64,000 nt of DNA from Alkaliphilus oremlandii OhILAs (GTDB lineage: Bacteria > Bacillota > Clostridia > Peptostreptococcales > Natronincolaceae), in contig NC_009922.1 in the NCBI RefSeq assembly GCF_000018325.1, forward strand, positions 1,240,001 to 1,304,000, written 5' to 3'. Below, piece by piece: positions 16,469-25,828 of this stretch. A model generated the notes under the pieces. That model was not told where the DNA came from. It saw only the letters and a list, made by a program, of their open reading frames with translations, and ran no database searches. Position 1 is the first letter of the stretch. The number at the start of each line of letters is the position of its first letter. The position numbers and the translations under genes are program-made.

Positions 16469-17194
16469 ATGGATTTATTGATTTATGGTGTAAATGGTCA
16501 TATGGGAAGTCTAATAAAAAATTTAGCCGAAAAAGATTCCTACTGGAGAGTAATCGGTGGTGTGGATTCGGAGATGTCCGATGATCCTATGAACAATCGA
16601 TACGATGTAGTCGTAGATTTTTCGCATCCATCTGCTCTACAGGATGTATTGCAGCTTTGTAAGGAAAAGAAAATACCTTTGGTCATTGGCACAACAGGAT
16701 TTAGTAAGGAACAGTTAGAGGACATAAAGTTTGCTTCTGCTAAAATACCCATACTACAGTCCACCAATATGTCTTTGGGAATGAACTTGCTATTTAGGCT
16801 TGTAGAGCAGACGGCGGCCGTATTGAAGGATAAGTCAGATATTGAAGTTATTGAATCTCACCATAACCGAAAAAAGGATGCACCATCTGGAAGTGCAAGA
16901 ACCATTGTTGAATCCATTGAAAAGGGTCTAGGAGAAGAGAAAAAACATCAACATGGTAGGGTTGGTGAATGTCCTAGAGAAAAGGGAGAGATCGGTATCC
17001 ATGCAATTCGTGGTGGTAATATCGTTGGATATCATGAGGCGAATTTTATTAATGATCTGGAAACCATAAAAATAGTTCATGAAGCACACAATCGATCTGT
17101 TTTTGCACAAGGAGCCTTGGATGCAGCGAAATTTATAATGGATCAAGAGCCGGGACTGTATACGATGAAGGATTTATTAAATTTAATGGTATAA
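16469..17194 (+). CDS. dapB: 4-hydroxy-tetrahydrodipicolinate reductase
   Basis: The 241-residue reductase makes tetrahydrodipicolinate using NAD(P)H. It has an N-terminal Rossmann motif in a clostridial variant (IYGVNGHMG), VVDFSHP, VIGTTGF, and the catalytic ESHHNRKKDAPSGSA at about residues 129-143. RGGNIVGYHEANF is in the C-terminal substrate domain. It is the last gene of asd-dapA-dapB and is followed by a strong terminator. It is slightly shorter than E. coli DapB, as usual for Clostridia. Confidence 0.95.
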   Translation: MDLLIYGVNGHMGSLIKNLAEKDSYWRVIGGVDSEMSDDPMNNRYDVVVDFSHPSALQDVLQLCKEKKIPLVIGTTGFSKEQLEDIKFASAKIPILQSTNMSLGMNLLFRLVEQTAAVLKDKSDIEVIESHHNRKKDAPSGSARTIVESIEKGLGEEKKHQHGRVGECPREKGEIGIHAIRGGNIVGYHEANFINDLETIKIVHEAHNRSVFAQGALDAAKFIMDQEPGLYTMKDLLNLMV

Positions 17195-17204
17195 GGAGTG
17201 AATT

Positions 17205-17244
17205 ATAAATAAAGAAAAGGAAAATTTTCCTTTTCTTTATTTAT
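17205..17244 (+). terminator. 40-nt perfect palindrome terminator after dapB
   Basis: A 20-nt arm from 17205 is exactly complementary to the arm ending at 17244. The purine-rich left arm and pyrimidine-rich right arm ending in T give a strong hairpin for the asd-dapA-dapB transcript. Confidence 0.8.
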
Positions 17245-17316
17245 ATAGTTGAAAAGTCTCTAGATAGGTGATATAATTTCATTTGTGGTAAATAATGTTT
17301 GAAATCATATTAATCA

Positions 17317-17392
17317 GAGGGTATAGCTCAGCTGGCAGAGCGCTACGTTGACATCGTAGAGGTCGTTGGTTCAAGTCCAATTATCCTCACCA
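17317..17392 (+). tRNA. tRNA-Val (GAC anticodon)
   Basis: A 76-nt cloverleaf is formed: acceptor arm GAGGGTA with TATCCTC (one G-T pair), D arm AGCTCAGCTGGCAGAGC, anticodon stem CTACG/CGTAG around loop TTGACAT with anticodon GAC at 17350-17352, and T arm with loop TTCAAGT. The 3' CCA is encoded. It is a lone tRNA transcribed in the same direction as its neighbours and followed by a long terminator hairpin. Confidence 0.95.
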
Positions 17393-17403
17393 AAAAATAA
17401 AGC

Positions 17404-17455
17404 AATAGCAAGGGTTGCATAGAAAATAAATTTCTAGCAACCCTTGCTATTTTTA
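17404..17455 (+). terminator. Strong terminator after tRNA-Val
   Basis: A 15-bp perfect stem (17404-17418 with 17437-17451), extended inward by TAGAAA/TTTCTA, is followed by TTTT. It ends the tRNA transcript. Confidence 0.9.
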
Positions 17456-17698
17456 TACAATAAGAAAATTTCATCGTCCTTTCATGCATTAGAATGGACG
17501 ACGCTGGAAATATTCACTTTTTTAATAATATTGCAGATCGTCAGGCTTTTATAATCTTCAAAAGGGACATTAAATTCATCTCTAATATGACAGCATGTGA
17601 AACTTTACAAAATATACTGGAATCCAGTACTAATTTTAAAATTCTTGGAAAGAATATTTAAAATGAAGAATAGATGAAACGAAACGGAGGAAAAGAAA

Positions 17699-18847
17699 AT
17701 GAAGAAATTAGGATTATTACCGAGATTACTGATCGGTATTGTGATCGGTATTTTAATTGGAGCAACAAAGATTGAAATACTCACGAGGTTATTGATGACA
17801 TTCAGTGGTATCTTTGGTGAATTTTTAAATTATATAATCCCTTTGCTAATTATAGCATTCGTTGCACCAGGGATTGCAGAACTTGGTGATAAAGCTGGAA
17901 GGCTTTTAGGAATTACTGCAGGGTTGGCTTATATATCGACCGTAATCGCAGGGACTATGGCCTATTTGATCGCCACAGCGGTATTGCCGATACTCGTTCC
18001 CAGTGGAGCCAATATCGGGACAGGTGGAATTGAGATCTCTGCCATATTCACTCTACAGATTCCACCGATTCTGCCAGTAATGAGCGCACTGATCACCGCC
18101 TTTTTATTGGGATTGGGGATGGCTGCTATTAAGAGCACCTATATGATTCATCTGATGAAGGAATTTGAGGGAATCATCAGTAAAGTCATCGATCATATCA
18201 TTATTCCTTTATTGCCGATTTATATCGCAGGTATATTCGCCAACATGGCCTATACGGGAGAAGTTATGGCCACAATGTCTGTGTTTGGCAAAGTATTTCT
18301 ATTGGTCATCGCTATGCATATTCTAATTATCGTCATACAGTTTATTATAGCCGGTTCCATCTCTAGCCGGAATCCTTTTGCATCCATTAAAAATATGCTA
18401 CCAGCTTATTTTACTGCCATAGGGACTCAATCTTCTGCTGCGACCATTCCTGTAACTGTTGCTTCAGCTAAAAAGAATGGTGTCAGTGATGAAGTAGCAG
18501 AATTTGCTGTACCGTTATGTGCAACCATCCACTTGTCGGGGAGTACGATCACCATTACGACCTGTGCCCTTGCAGTGATATTGATACAGGGTACAACCGT
18601 AGGATTTGGGCAAATATTTCCTTTCGTATTAATGTTGGGTGTGACCATGGTAGCGGCTCCAGGGGTACCAGGGGGAGCGATTATGGCTGCACTTGGGCTT
18701 TTATCAACAATGCTTGGCTTTACTGAAGCTCAGCTTGGACTAATGATGGCTTTGTATATCGCTCAGGATAGCTTTGGAACGGCTTGCAATGTAACTGGGG
18801 ATGCTGCAATCGCCATGATTGTAGATCGATTTGCAAAAAAATCTTAG
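17699..18847 (+). CDS. Dicarboxylate/amino acid:cation symporter (DAACS family)
   Basis: The 382-residue membrane protein has about eight hydrophobic segments and the two hairpin regions typical of GltP/DctA-type carriers. FTAIGTQSSAATIPVTVAS is the serine-rich hairpin 1. PLCATIHLSGSTITITTCAL corresponds to the unwound transmembrane segment that carries NMDGT in classical members. DSFGTACNVTGDAAIAMIVD matches the substrate-binding last segment. The NMDGT motif is replaced by HLSGS, so this is a divergent, shorter subfamily. It probably imports a dicarboxylate or amino acid with Na+ or H+. The start ATG 17699 follows CGGAGG. Confidence 0.82.
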   Translation: MKKLGLLPRLLIGIVIGILIGATKIEILTRLLMTFSGIFGEFLNYIIPLLIIAFVAPGIAELGDKAGRLLGITAGLAYISTVIAGTMAYLIATAVLPILVPSGANIGTGGIEISAIFTLQIPPILPVMSALITAFLLGLGMAAIKSTYMIHLMKEFEGIISKVIDHIIIPLLPIYIAGIFANMAYTGEVMATMSVFGKVFLLVIAMHILIIVIQFIIAGSISSRNPFASIKNMLPAYFTAIGTQSSAATIPVTVASAKKNGVSDEVAEFAVPLCATIHLSGSTITITTCALAVILIQGTTVGFGQIFPFVLMLGVTMVAAPGVPGGAIMAALGLLSTMLGFTEAQLGLMMALYIAQDSFGTACNVTGDAAIAMIVDRFAKKS

Positions 18848-18938
18848 TAAAAATTTTAAATATTCAAAAACATGGAAGGAAAATGATGGAACAATATTGA
18901 ATTCCTTAACACATATGAATTAGAAGGGGGCGTATGCT

Positions 18939-20765
18939 ATGGCTAGTGAAAATAAAAAACAGAAGGTAAGCAGTTTGGAAAGAAATGAAATAGACAAAGC
19001 ATTTAAATGGGACATAGAAAAGATGTACCAAAATGAGGCACTATGGAAAAAAGACTATGATACTGTGAAGGAACTGATAGCAGAATTTGTTCAATATAAG
19101 GGAAAACTGAAGGATTGTAAAAATCTACTGAAGGCATTGAGCCTATATGAAACCTTAGTTGAAAAAACGAATAAGCTCTATGTGTATGCGACTATGAAAA
19201 GAGATGAAGACAATAGAAACGCGAAGCACCAAGGTCTCGCTGATAATGCACAAAGTTTATATACGAGGATGGGAAGTTCCGTGGCCTTTTTTGTTCCAGA
19301 GATTCTAAGTATTTCTGAAGAGGATATTCAGGAATTTTATCGTAAGGAAACTGGTCTAAAGAAATATCAGCATTACCTCGATGAAATATTGAGACACAAA
19401 AGTCATGTACTTTCAGCAGCAGAAGAAGAAATTGTGGCCCAAGCAGGTGAAGTTGCAAATGGACCGAGAGATATTTTTACCATGTTGAATAATGCAGATA
19501 TGAAGTTTCCAACCATAATAGACCAATCTGGGGTAGAAGTAGAAGTCACCCATGGAAACTTTATACAGCTTCTGGAAAATCCAGATCGAAGGGTAAGAGA
19601 AGATGCTTTTTCAGCACTGTATAGTACATACGAAAGCTATAAAAATACTTTAGCAACTGTATTTTCATCCAGCTTAAAGAAAGATAATTTCTTGGCAAAA
19701 GTAAAAAAACACAAAAACTCAATGAGTGCCGCTTTATTTAATACCAATATACCGGAAGAGGTATATCACAATTTAATAGGGGTCATTCATAATCATCTAC
19801 ATTTAATGCATCGATATGTAAATCTAAGAAAGAGAATGCTAGGATTAGACGAACTCCATATGTACGATTTATATACCCCCATGGTTCAAAATATAGACAT
19901 GCAGATTCCCTACGAGGAAGCGAAAGAATTGCTGGTAAAAGGATTATCTCCACTTGGAGAAGCATATACAAACATACTGAAATCTGGGTTTAGAGACAGA
20001 TGGGTGGATGTATATGAAAATACAGGCAAAACCAGTGGGGCCTATTCATGGGGTACCTACGATAGCTACCCGTTTATCCTCATGAGCTATAAGGACAATG
20101 TAAACAGCATGTTTACTCTAGCTCATGAAATGGGTCATTCAATCCATAGCTACTATACTTGTAAAAATCAGCCTTTCATTTATTCTGATTATAAGACCTT
20201 CGTGGCAGAAGTCGCTTCTACTGTAAATGAGGCACTGCTGATGGACTATATGTTAAAAAATACGAAAGAGACCAATGAAAGGATGTATTTATTAAACTAT
20301 TATTTAGAGCAATTTAGAACAACGGTTTATCGACAGACCATGTTTGCGGAATTCGAGAAAATCACCCATGAAAAGATTTCCATGGGAGAAGCGTTGACGG
20401 CAGAGGATCTAAATAAAATTTACCGCGATTTAAATATAAAATATTATGGCAATGATATTATCGTAGATAGTCATATTGATATAGAGTGGGCCAGAATTCC
20501 ACATTTTTATAACAGCTTCTATGTGTTTCAATATGCTACTGGATATTCTGCTGCCATTGCATTGTCTAAGAAGATATTAATGGAAGGAGAAAATGCAGTT
20601 CAGCAATATATTGAGTTCTTAAAGAGTGGCAGCTCCGACTATTCCATCAATGTACTTAAAAATGCTGGTGTTGATATGTCATCTCCTGCGCCAATAGAAT
20701 CGGCATTAAAGGTATTTGAAGACTTACTCACTGAAATGGAAGAAATTGCATTCAAAACAAAATAA
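18939..20765 (+). CDS. pepF: Oligoendopeptidase F
   Basis: The 608-residue cytosolic zinc peptidase of the M3 family cleaves medium-length peptides. The zinc motif HEMGH is at residues 396-400 within FTLAHEMGHSIHSYY, and the third ligand glutamate is in FVAEVASTVNEALL downstream. HIDIEWARIPHFYNSFYVFQYATG is the conserved substrate-binding region. Length and domain order are typical. A hairpin terminator follows. Confidence 0.95.
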   Translation: MASENKKQKVSSLERNEIDKAFKWDIEKMYQNEALWKKDYDTVKELIAEFVQYKGKLKDCKNLLKALSLYETLVEKTNKLYVYATMKRDEDNRNAKHQGLADNAQSLYTRMGSSVAFFVPEILSISEEDIQEFYRKETGLKKYQHYLDEILRHKSHVLSAAEEEIVAQAGEVANGPRDIFTMLNNADMKFPTIIDQSGVEVEVTHGNFIQLLENPDRRVREDAFSALYSTYESYKNTLATVFSSSLKKDNFLAKVKKHKNSMSAALFNTNIPEEVYHNLIGVIHNHLHLMHRYVNLRKRMLGLDELHMYDLYTPMVQNIDMQIPYEEAKELLVKGLSPLGEAYTNILKSGFRDRWVDVYENTGKTSGAYSWGTYDSYPFILMSYKDNVNSMFTLAHEMGHSIHSYYTCKNQPFIYSDYKTFVAEVASTVNEALLMDYMLKNTKETNERMYLLNYYLEQFRTTVYRQTMFAEFEKITHEKISMGEALTAEDLNKIYRDLNIKYYGNDIIVDSHIDIEWARIPHFYNSFYVFQYATGYSAAIALSKKILMEGENAVQQYIEFLKSGSSDYSINVLKNAGVDMSSPAPIESALKVFEDLLTEMEEIAFKTK

Positions 20766-20774
20766 TATAGGAGG

Positions 20775-20801
20775 GGAGCTTATTTGATAGGCTCCTTTTT
20801 T
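20775..20801 (+). terminator. Intrinsic terminator
   Basis: GGAGC pairs with GCTCC across an 11-nt loop, followed by TTTTTT, directly after pepF. Confidence 0.75.
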
Positions 20802-20865
20802 ATGCTGTGTATTTAAAATTGGTCGCTGTAAATAAACAAATTTTAAGATAGTCAATCTTTGTTTG

Positions 20866-20894
20866 TTGTGGAATAGGTAAAAATTATATATAAT
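20866..20894 (+). promoter_or_regulatory. SigA-type promoter
   Basis: TTGTGG (20866-20871) and TATAAT (20889-20894) are 17 nt apart, about 20-30 nt upstream of the start of the next gene. Confidence 0.6.
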
Positions 20895-20914
20895 AAAAAC
20901 ATAACGAAGAGAAG

Positions 20915-21562
20915 GTGATTCATATAGGGACATTAAATATCAAAGAAATCATAGAGAAAAATGCTTTAGAACAATTATTCCATATAGATTTTAAAAATGA
21001 AGACTGGATTTGGATCAATAGAGATATCTTTTTAGACATCGTATACAATGGGCTAGATTATAGCACGATTAATGAAGATGAATTGAAAGTAGAGATAGAA
21101 AACATATCAGACCAAAGCTTTATAGAGCTTTTAAGTGACAAATTTAAAGAAATCGGTTGGATTTCTGTAGAGCAGCAATTGTTTGAAAGATTGGTGGCGG
21201 ATTTTATCTGTACAAAGGATATTCAAACCTATATTTTCACTAATAAGAGATTCTATAATAGAAGAATCATCCAGAAGACAAAGGAATTTAACTGGATATT
21301 CAAGGCAATGGCTCTAGACGCCTACCAACATCTAGCGATAGAAGATAAAACACTAATTGAGGTTTTTGAAGAATATTTTAAGGATAATGGTATGATTATT
21401 GAAGATATACTTTTAGAAGGAAAGTATGAGTTTAATGTTGCTTATTGGGAATTTGATGCAAAAACGAACTTATTAGAATTCTATAAATTGGGAAAGAACT
21501 ATAGACAATGGACGGAAGGACATTCTAATTTTATGTTCAATGAATTGAGCAAAAAACACTAA
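20915..21562 (+). CDS. Hypothetical protein, unusual start site
   Basis: I do not recognise this protein of about 215 residues. It is acidic and helical, rich in aromatic residues (for example DWIWINRDIF, VAYWEFDAKTNLLEFY), with no signal or membrane segment. The start is uncertain. The GTG at 20915 lies inside the ribosome binding site GAGAAGGTGATT, which is better spaced for the codon at 20924, and that codon is ATA. Either translation starts weakly at GTG, or a rare ATA start is used, or a mutation has removed an ATG. It has its own promoter and terminator. Confidence 0.65.
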   Translation: MIHIGTLNIKEIIEKNALEQLFHIDFKNEDWIWINRDIFLDIVYNGLDYSTINEDELKVEIENISDQSFIELLSDKFKEIGWISVEQQLFERLVADFICTKDIQTYIFTNKRFYNRRIIQKTKEFNWIFKAMALDAYQHLAIEDKTLIEVFEEYFKDNGMIIEDILLEGKYEFNVAYWEFDAKTNLLEFYKLGKNYRQWTEGHSNFMFNELSKKH

Positions 21563-21584
21563 CCTTGAGGAAGGTTAGTGTTTT
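21553..21584. terminator. Bidirectional terminator between convergent genes
   Basis: AAAACACTAACCTT and its exact complement AAGGTTAGTGTTTT flank a GAGG loop. The stem starts inside the upstream reading frame and serves the opposing gene as well. Confidence 0.85.
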
Positions 21585-21594
21585 AGCGGTCTGC

Positions 21595-21894
21595 TTAAGC
21601 AAAGGGGTGTGTATCCAATGCCCCATTGGAATGAACTGCTTTTTTTAAAATGACCATCTGTTGATCGTAGTCCTTTTGTATTTTAAAGTCATATTCTTTA
21701 TTACAGTGATCACACTGAACAATTTGTCGAAAATCTTTTAGATCCCTATTAAAGAAAAGATATGGAGCATATCCTTCTTCATCACTATTCTTGACAACAC
21801 CAGTGTCTTTTATTTTATAGTGATATACATAGGTAACTTCATCCTTTAATATCAAGTTTCCTTCTTTACAATTCGTACATTTCAATAGAGTCAC
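21595..21894 (-). CDS. Zinc-ribbon-like hypothetical protein
   Basis: This 99-residue protein has two CxxC pairs, CTNC at residues 6-9 and CDHC at about 61-64, that can hold one zinc as a ribbon. The spacer contains TYVYHYKIKDTG and a long acidic segment. The start appears to be GTG at 21892-21894 with a weak TAGGA site; a TTG three codons later is possible. The function is unknown. Confidence 0.65.
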   Translation of the reverse strand: MTLLKCTNCKEGNLILKDEVTYVYHYKIKDTGVVKNSDEEGYAPYLFFNRDLKDFRQIVQCDHCNKEYDFKIQKDYDQQMVILKKAVHSNGALDTHPFA

Positions 21895-22071
21895 ATCCTA
21901 GGAAATTATATTTAAATTTTGAGGCTATGTTTCTCTTAGTGTATGAAAAAGCATTTCTTCTTATGCTATATAAGGGAAAAAGCTTTCATTCAACTTCAAA
22001 TATTTTTTATGAATGGATAGAGCAGCATCAGTTACACGTTACATTGTTTTATGGGAGGTAAGCAAATACCA

Positions 22072-22635
22072 ATGGATAAAGACTTATATGATTTAAAAAA
22101 AATAGTATATAACTTAGAGAGTGGATATTTTAAAGGAAGAGAAATCGAACTTTTAGATCATTTAATTCAGACTGCCCAGAAAATGAAAAATACATATATA
22201 GAGGAAGAAAAATCAATGTATTTCAACGCAGACATTGAATTAGAGAAAATATCAAGGGAAACTTTTTTATATAAACCTGTGATGACGAAAAATTATTATG
22301 AAGGAGATTATCTTGAGCGATTTGGAGAAATAAGAACCTCGGACTTGAAAAGTTGTCGATTGTTGGAAGTGCATAATCAATTTTGGCAGGCTTATGAGGT
22401 GCAGAAGGGAAATATATTTGCATCGGTACCGAAGGATCTAGCCAGCCCAGATCAAATTTTCAAGCTAGAATCTTTGGGCTGGGACACCGTCGAAGTGGAT
22501 GTCTATGAAGTTAAAAAATCAAATTTATCTAAAAATGAGTTTGCAAAATATATTCAAAAGGCATTTAAATATAATATTGTTGTTTTAGAGGTTTATAGCG
22601 GCAGTAGAATGATCCTAAGCTATGATTTAAAATAG
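22072..22635 (+). CDS. Hypothetical protein
   Basis: I do not recognise this 187-residue protein. The first 65 residues look helical and charged (ESGYFKGREIELLDHLIQTA); the C-terminal half is mixed alpha/beta (WDTVEVDVYEVKKS, then KYNIVVLEVYSGSRMILSYD). No signal peptide is seen. The start is ATG 22072, 10-12 nt after GGGAGGT; an in-frame ATG at 22051 lies before that site. A terminator follows. Confidence 0.65.
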   Translation: MDKDLYDLKKIVYNLESGYFKGREIELLDHLIQTAQKMKNTYIEEEKSMYFNADIELEKISRETFLYKPVMTKNYYEGDYLERFGEIRTSDLKSCRLLEVHNQFWQAYEVQKGNIFASVPKDLASPDQIFKLESLGWDTVEVDVYEVKKSNLSKNEFAKYIQKAFKYNIVVLEVYSGSRMILSYDLK

Positions 22636-22658
22636 ATACCGTAGAATAAAAGTATGAA

Positions 22659-22687
22659 AAGGCTTCTAAACTATATTTAGAAGCCTT
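22659..22687. terminator. Terminator hairpin between convergent genes
   Basis: AAGGCTTCTAAA and TTTAGAAGCCTT form a 12-bp stem with a 5-nt loop. The 130 nt that follow (22688-22817), up to the end of the opposing nadK, show nothing recognisable. Confidence 0.8.
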
Positions 22688-22817
22688 TATGTCCTAACCC
22701 AACTTATGCCACCGGAGGAAGCAATCAATTGATGGTAGGTCAAAGGGAAGGAATGCCAACTTTATCTACTGAAGGAAGCGTAAAATTGTGCAGTGAGACT
22801 GGGAAGTTAAAAAGGGA

Positions 22818-23624
22818 TTATAAAAATTTACTTGTAACTCTGCTCCAGAATTCGTAGCTTTCTAGTCGAACCATATTGATTTTCTGATCTGATAGATTGA
22901 TATCAATCTGAGTGATACCACTATGTCGATGCTCTAAGCCATCGCTGACAATCAGAAGAGAATCCTCGAAGTGGTATTCTGGATGGACTCGGATCATTGC
23001 ATCGGCAGGTAGAATAATACTAGACGTAAAGGAACGGTAAGCATTGGTATTGATGGGTGCTAGTGGCGTGATCTGTAATACATTTAAACTGGGGTCTACA
23101 ATAGAACCTCCTGAGGAATAGTTATAGGCGGTACTTCCCGTAGAGGTAGCGATCAATATGCCATCACCACTAAAATGTTGCACCAAATTATTGTTGACAT
23201 AAATATCTAAATGAATGGTTCGAGACTTATTGCCTTTGATCACAATTTCATTAATGGACTTCACTTCTTTACAATCGTTTCTAGTGCAGACGGTGGCTTC
23301 CATCGGCGTAAATTGCTGGATGCTGTAGTCATTTGCATTGTATTTAGAAATAAAAGTATCGATTTCATTGGGCGTAATCTCTGTAAAAAAGCCCAGATGG
23401 CCAGTGTTGATACCGACGACAGGGATGCTAGGAAAGTCATGGCCTCTTAAAGCTCTTAAAAATGTACCATCCCCACCGATACAAATAATCAAATCTGCAA
23501 GATCATCGAAGGTATTGCTGACTTTATACCCAGAGGAAATTAATTTGGCCTTTAAATCCTTTGCAGTATCTACAGATAACTTTTCATTGTTATGTACAAT
23601 ATTCACAGTTTTAGTAGACTCCAT
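22818..23624 (-). CDS. nadK: NAD kinase
   Basis: The enzyme phosphorylates NAD to NADP. The 268-residue protein has the catalytic GGDGT motif in LIICIGGDGTFLRALRG, then GINTGHLGFFTE, the NE motif in SINEIVIKG, the conserved ATSTGSTAYNYSSGGSI and ITPLAP. I chose the ATG at 23622-23624, 7-8 nt after AAAGGAGA; the ATG at 23630 touches that site. It is transcribed divergently from the RluA-type synthase. Confidence 0.94.
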   Translation of the reverse strand: MESTKTVNIVHNNEKLSVDTAKDLKAKLISSGYKVSNTFDDLADLIICIGGDGTFLRALRGHDFPSIPVVGINTGHLGFFTEITPNEIDTFISKYNANDYSIQQFTPMEATVCTRNDCKEVKSINEIVIKGNKSRTIHLDIYVNNNLVQHFSGDGILIATSTGSTAYNYSSGGSIVDPSLNVLQITPLAPINTNAYRSFTSSIILPADAMIRVHPEYHFEDSLLIVSDGLEHRHSGITQIDINLSDQKINMVRLESYEFWSRVTSKFL

Positions 23625-23724
23625 AGACATTCTCCTTTATTATTAAAAGTATCTATATATAGTTCTATGGTAATAAAAAAATCCCTTTAAGGAAAAATAA
23701 TAAATTTTAGGAGCAGATAGAAAG

Positions 23725-24642
23725 ATGATAGTAGAAGAAAAACAAAAAGAAAACATGATCATATATGAAGCAGAAAATGATGATGCAGGAAAAGAATTAA
23801 AGAAGATTCTAAAAAACAAATTAGATTTTTCCAGTAGGCTATTAGCTCGGGTAAAGCGTGGAAAAACCATCTTTGTCAATGGGGAATATTTAAAATATCA
23901 TGAGACAATCAATGCTGGCGATGAAATTAAAATTGTTATGGAGGATGAACCGAACCACTTTACCCTACAAGACGTTCCCTTTGAAGCAGTCTACGAGGAT
24001 GTAGATCTAATCTTGGTAAATAAAGAGCCGGGTATTGTAACACATCCAACAAAAAGTCATCCTGATTGGACCATTGCAAATGGGGCAGCATTGTACTTGA
24101 AGAGTAAAGGAATCGACTGTAAGGTAAGGTTTGTAAACCGATTGGATATGGATACTTCTGGCTTACTGATTATCGCTAAGAATGCCTATGCGCACCACGT
24201 CCTTTCAGAGCAAATGCAGGAGGATCGAATTGAAAAGAAATATATTGCCTTCGTTTGGGGCGTAATAAAGGAAGATGAAGGAAGAATTGAGGCACCGATT
24301 TATAGAACCACCATGGATTCTATCAAAAGAGTGGTAGATGAAAGAGGGCAGGAATCCATTACAGAATTTAAGGTGTTGGAAAGATATAAGAATGCCACCA
24401 TGGTAGAAGTAAAGCTACTAACTGGAAGGACACACCAAATTAGAGTTCATATGGAACATTTAGGTCATCCCTTAATAGGGGATACGCTTTACGGTAAAGA
24501 GGATGCAGAGCTTATTGATCGCCAGGCACTCCATGCAGAGTACCTTCGCTTCTGGCAACCGAGATTTAAAAGAGCTATAGAAGTGAAGGCAGACCTGCCG
24601 GCAGATTTATTAAGCCTTAGGGATAAATTAAAAGAAATGTAG
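23725..24642 (+). CDS. RluA-family 23S rRNA/tRNA pseudouridine synthase
   Basis: The 305-residue protein has an N-terminal S4 RNA-binding domain (about 20-75, with LLARVKRGKTIFVNGEYL) and a pseudouridine synthase domain. The catalytic aspartate is at about 141 in NRLDMDTSGLLII; GRTHQIRVHMEHLGHPLIGD is the other family signature. The usual HRLD is NRLD here, which is common among clostridial paralogues. The target uridine cannot be assigned between RluC- and RluD-type enzymes. Confidence 0.92.
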   Translation: MIVEEKQKENMIIYEAENDDAGKELKKILKNKLDFSSRLLARVKRGKTIFVNGEYLKYHETINAGDEIKIVMEDEPNHFTLQDVPFEAVYEDVDLILVNKEPGIVTHPTKSHPDWTIANGAALYLKSKGIDCKVRFVNRLDMDTSGLLIIAKNAYAHHVLSEQMQEDRIEKKYIAFVWGVIKEDEGRIEAPIYRTTMDSIKRVVDERGQESITEFKVLERYKNATMVEVKLLTGRTHQIRVHMEHLGHPLIGDTLYGKEDAELIDRQALHAEYLRFWQPRFKRAIEVKADLPADLLSLRDKLKEM

Positions 24643-24717
24643 AAAATCATAGAAGCAGATACCAGGTTTGGCTATATTTCGTAGGGTGAATGATTGGATA
24701 TTTGGAGGGATGAGAAT

Positions 24718-25755
24718 ATGAGAGAAACAAGCAGTGTTATTCTGCATAAGGTGATTATCCATGTGTTGGACAGATCCATGGATACACCTTTGTTTACGGA
24801 TTATGAGCAGGAAGTTACAGAAGAGATTCACGAGCTTTTAGAAAAACATATTGTACGTTCTTTAAAGGATGATGAAAATAGAATTGCTAAATTTATCAGT
24901 GGTCCCAATATTGTACGAGATCATTGCGATGCCATGCTGTACGACGAGGATGATTTTATAGAGAGCTCGAAGAAGATCGCCGATCATTTATTTAACGCGA
25001 TGAAAAGACATGGCAATATTTCTTCCTGCGACCTAGTAATCTGCATTTATTCCGTGGATAATGTAAAATACGTTGCTCTACTGAAAATGGATTATAGAAA
25101 ATCTTATATCCACAATGTGGAGTATATCGATGATAAATTTAAGGTTTCAATCATGCCTCAAGAAATCGGTTTGCCAGGAGTGGGGCAGCGATTACAAAAA
25201 TGTGCATTTATAAAGCTATATGAAGCCAATGAAGAGTACGATTTGGTAATATTAGATAAGCAGCAATCTTCTGAGGAAGGAAACGAAGTCGCTAATTTCT
25301 TTGAAAAGGACTTTTTAAATAGCAATATTCTTGTAGATAGTAAAGATAAAACAAAGATGTTTAAGAATATGACGGAAAAATGGGTTCGAAGCCAGTTGAG
25401 ACAGGACATCGAACAAGCTACAAAGGTTCGAGAAATTTTGTCCGACAATCTAAAAAAGGAAGAGGAAATCAGTATTCGCTCTTTCGTTGAAGAGGCTATG
25501 GAAGGCAATGAGGAAATACAAAGTAATTTTGTAGACCATCTGAACAGCAATGGATTTCAGGTGACCAGCTTTGAAGTCAATAAGCCTTGGGTAGAAAAGA
25601 AGCTGAAGAAAAAAGCAATAAAGACAGATACTGGATTTGAGATTAAAAATGATCGAGAGTGCTTCGATGACAATCTGAAGTACCATGTGAAGCGAAATGG
25701 CGATGGCACCGTCGATATCATCATAAAGAACGTCACATTCTTTGTAGAAAAATAG
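24718..25755 (+). CDS. NdpA/YejK-type nucleoid-associated protein
   Basis: This 345-residue protein matches the 37-kDa nucleoid-associated family: SVILHKVIIHVLDR at the start, DLVICIYSVDNVKYVALLKMDYRKSYIHNVE in the middle and AFIKLYE. The C-terminal third is charged and helical, ending in VDIIIKNVTFFVEK. In E. coli YejK associates with the nucleoid; its role in Clostridia is unknown. Start ATG 24718 follows TTGGAGGGATG; the frame reaches back to a TTG at 24694. Confidence 0.78.
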   Translation: MRETSSVILHKVIIHVLDRSMDTPLFTDYEQEVTEEIHELLEKHIVRSLKDDENRIAKFISGPNIVRDHCDAMLYDEDDFIESSKKIADHLFNAMKRHGNISSCDLVICIYSVDNVKYVALLKMDYRKSYIHNVEYIDDKFKVSIMPQEIGLPGVGQRLQKCAFIKLYEANEEYDLVILDKQQSSEEGNEVANFFEKDFLNSNILVDSKDKTKMFKNMTEKWVRSQLRQDIEQATKVREILSDNLKKEEEISIRSFVEEAMEGNEEIQSNFVDHLNSNGFQVTSFEVNKPWVEKKLKKKAIKTDTGFEIKNDRECFDDNLKYHVKRNGDGTVDIIIKNVTFFVEK

Positions 25756-25828
25756 AAAAAAATTAAAAAATATACAGATATTGAGAGTATGTTTTCGAAG
25801 CGATCTGTGGTACTATATTATATGAACG

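Noticed and set aside
17205..17244. 40-nt perfect palindrome as a protein-binding operator
   Set aside because: It lies just after dapB, has A-rich and T-rich arms and fits a terminator better.
22688..22817. Possible gene remnant between the hypothetical gene and nadK
   Set aside because: No frame, repeat or RNA structure can be recognised in this 130-nt stretch.
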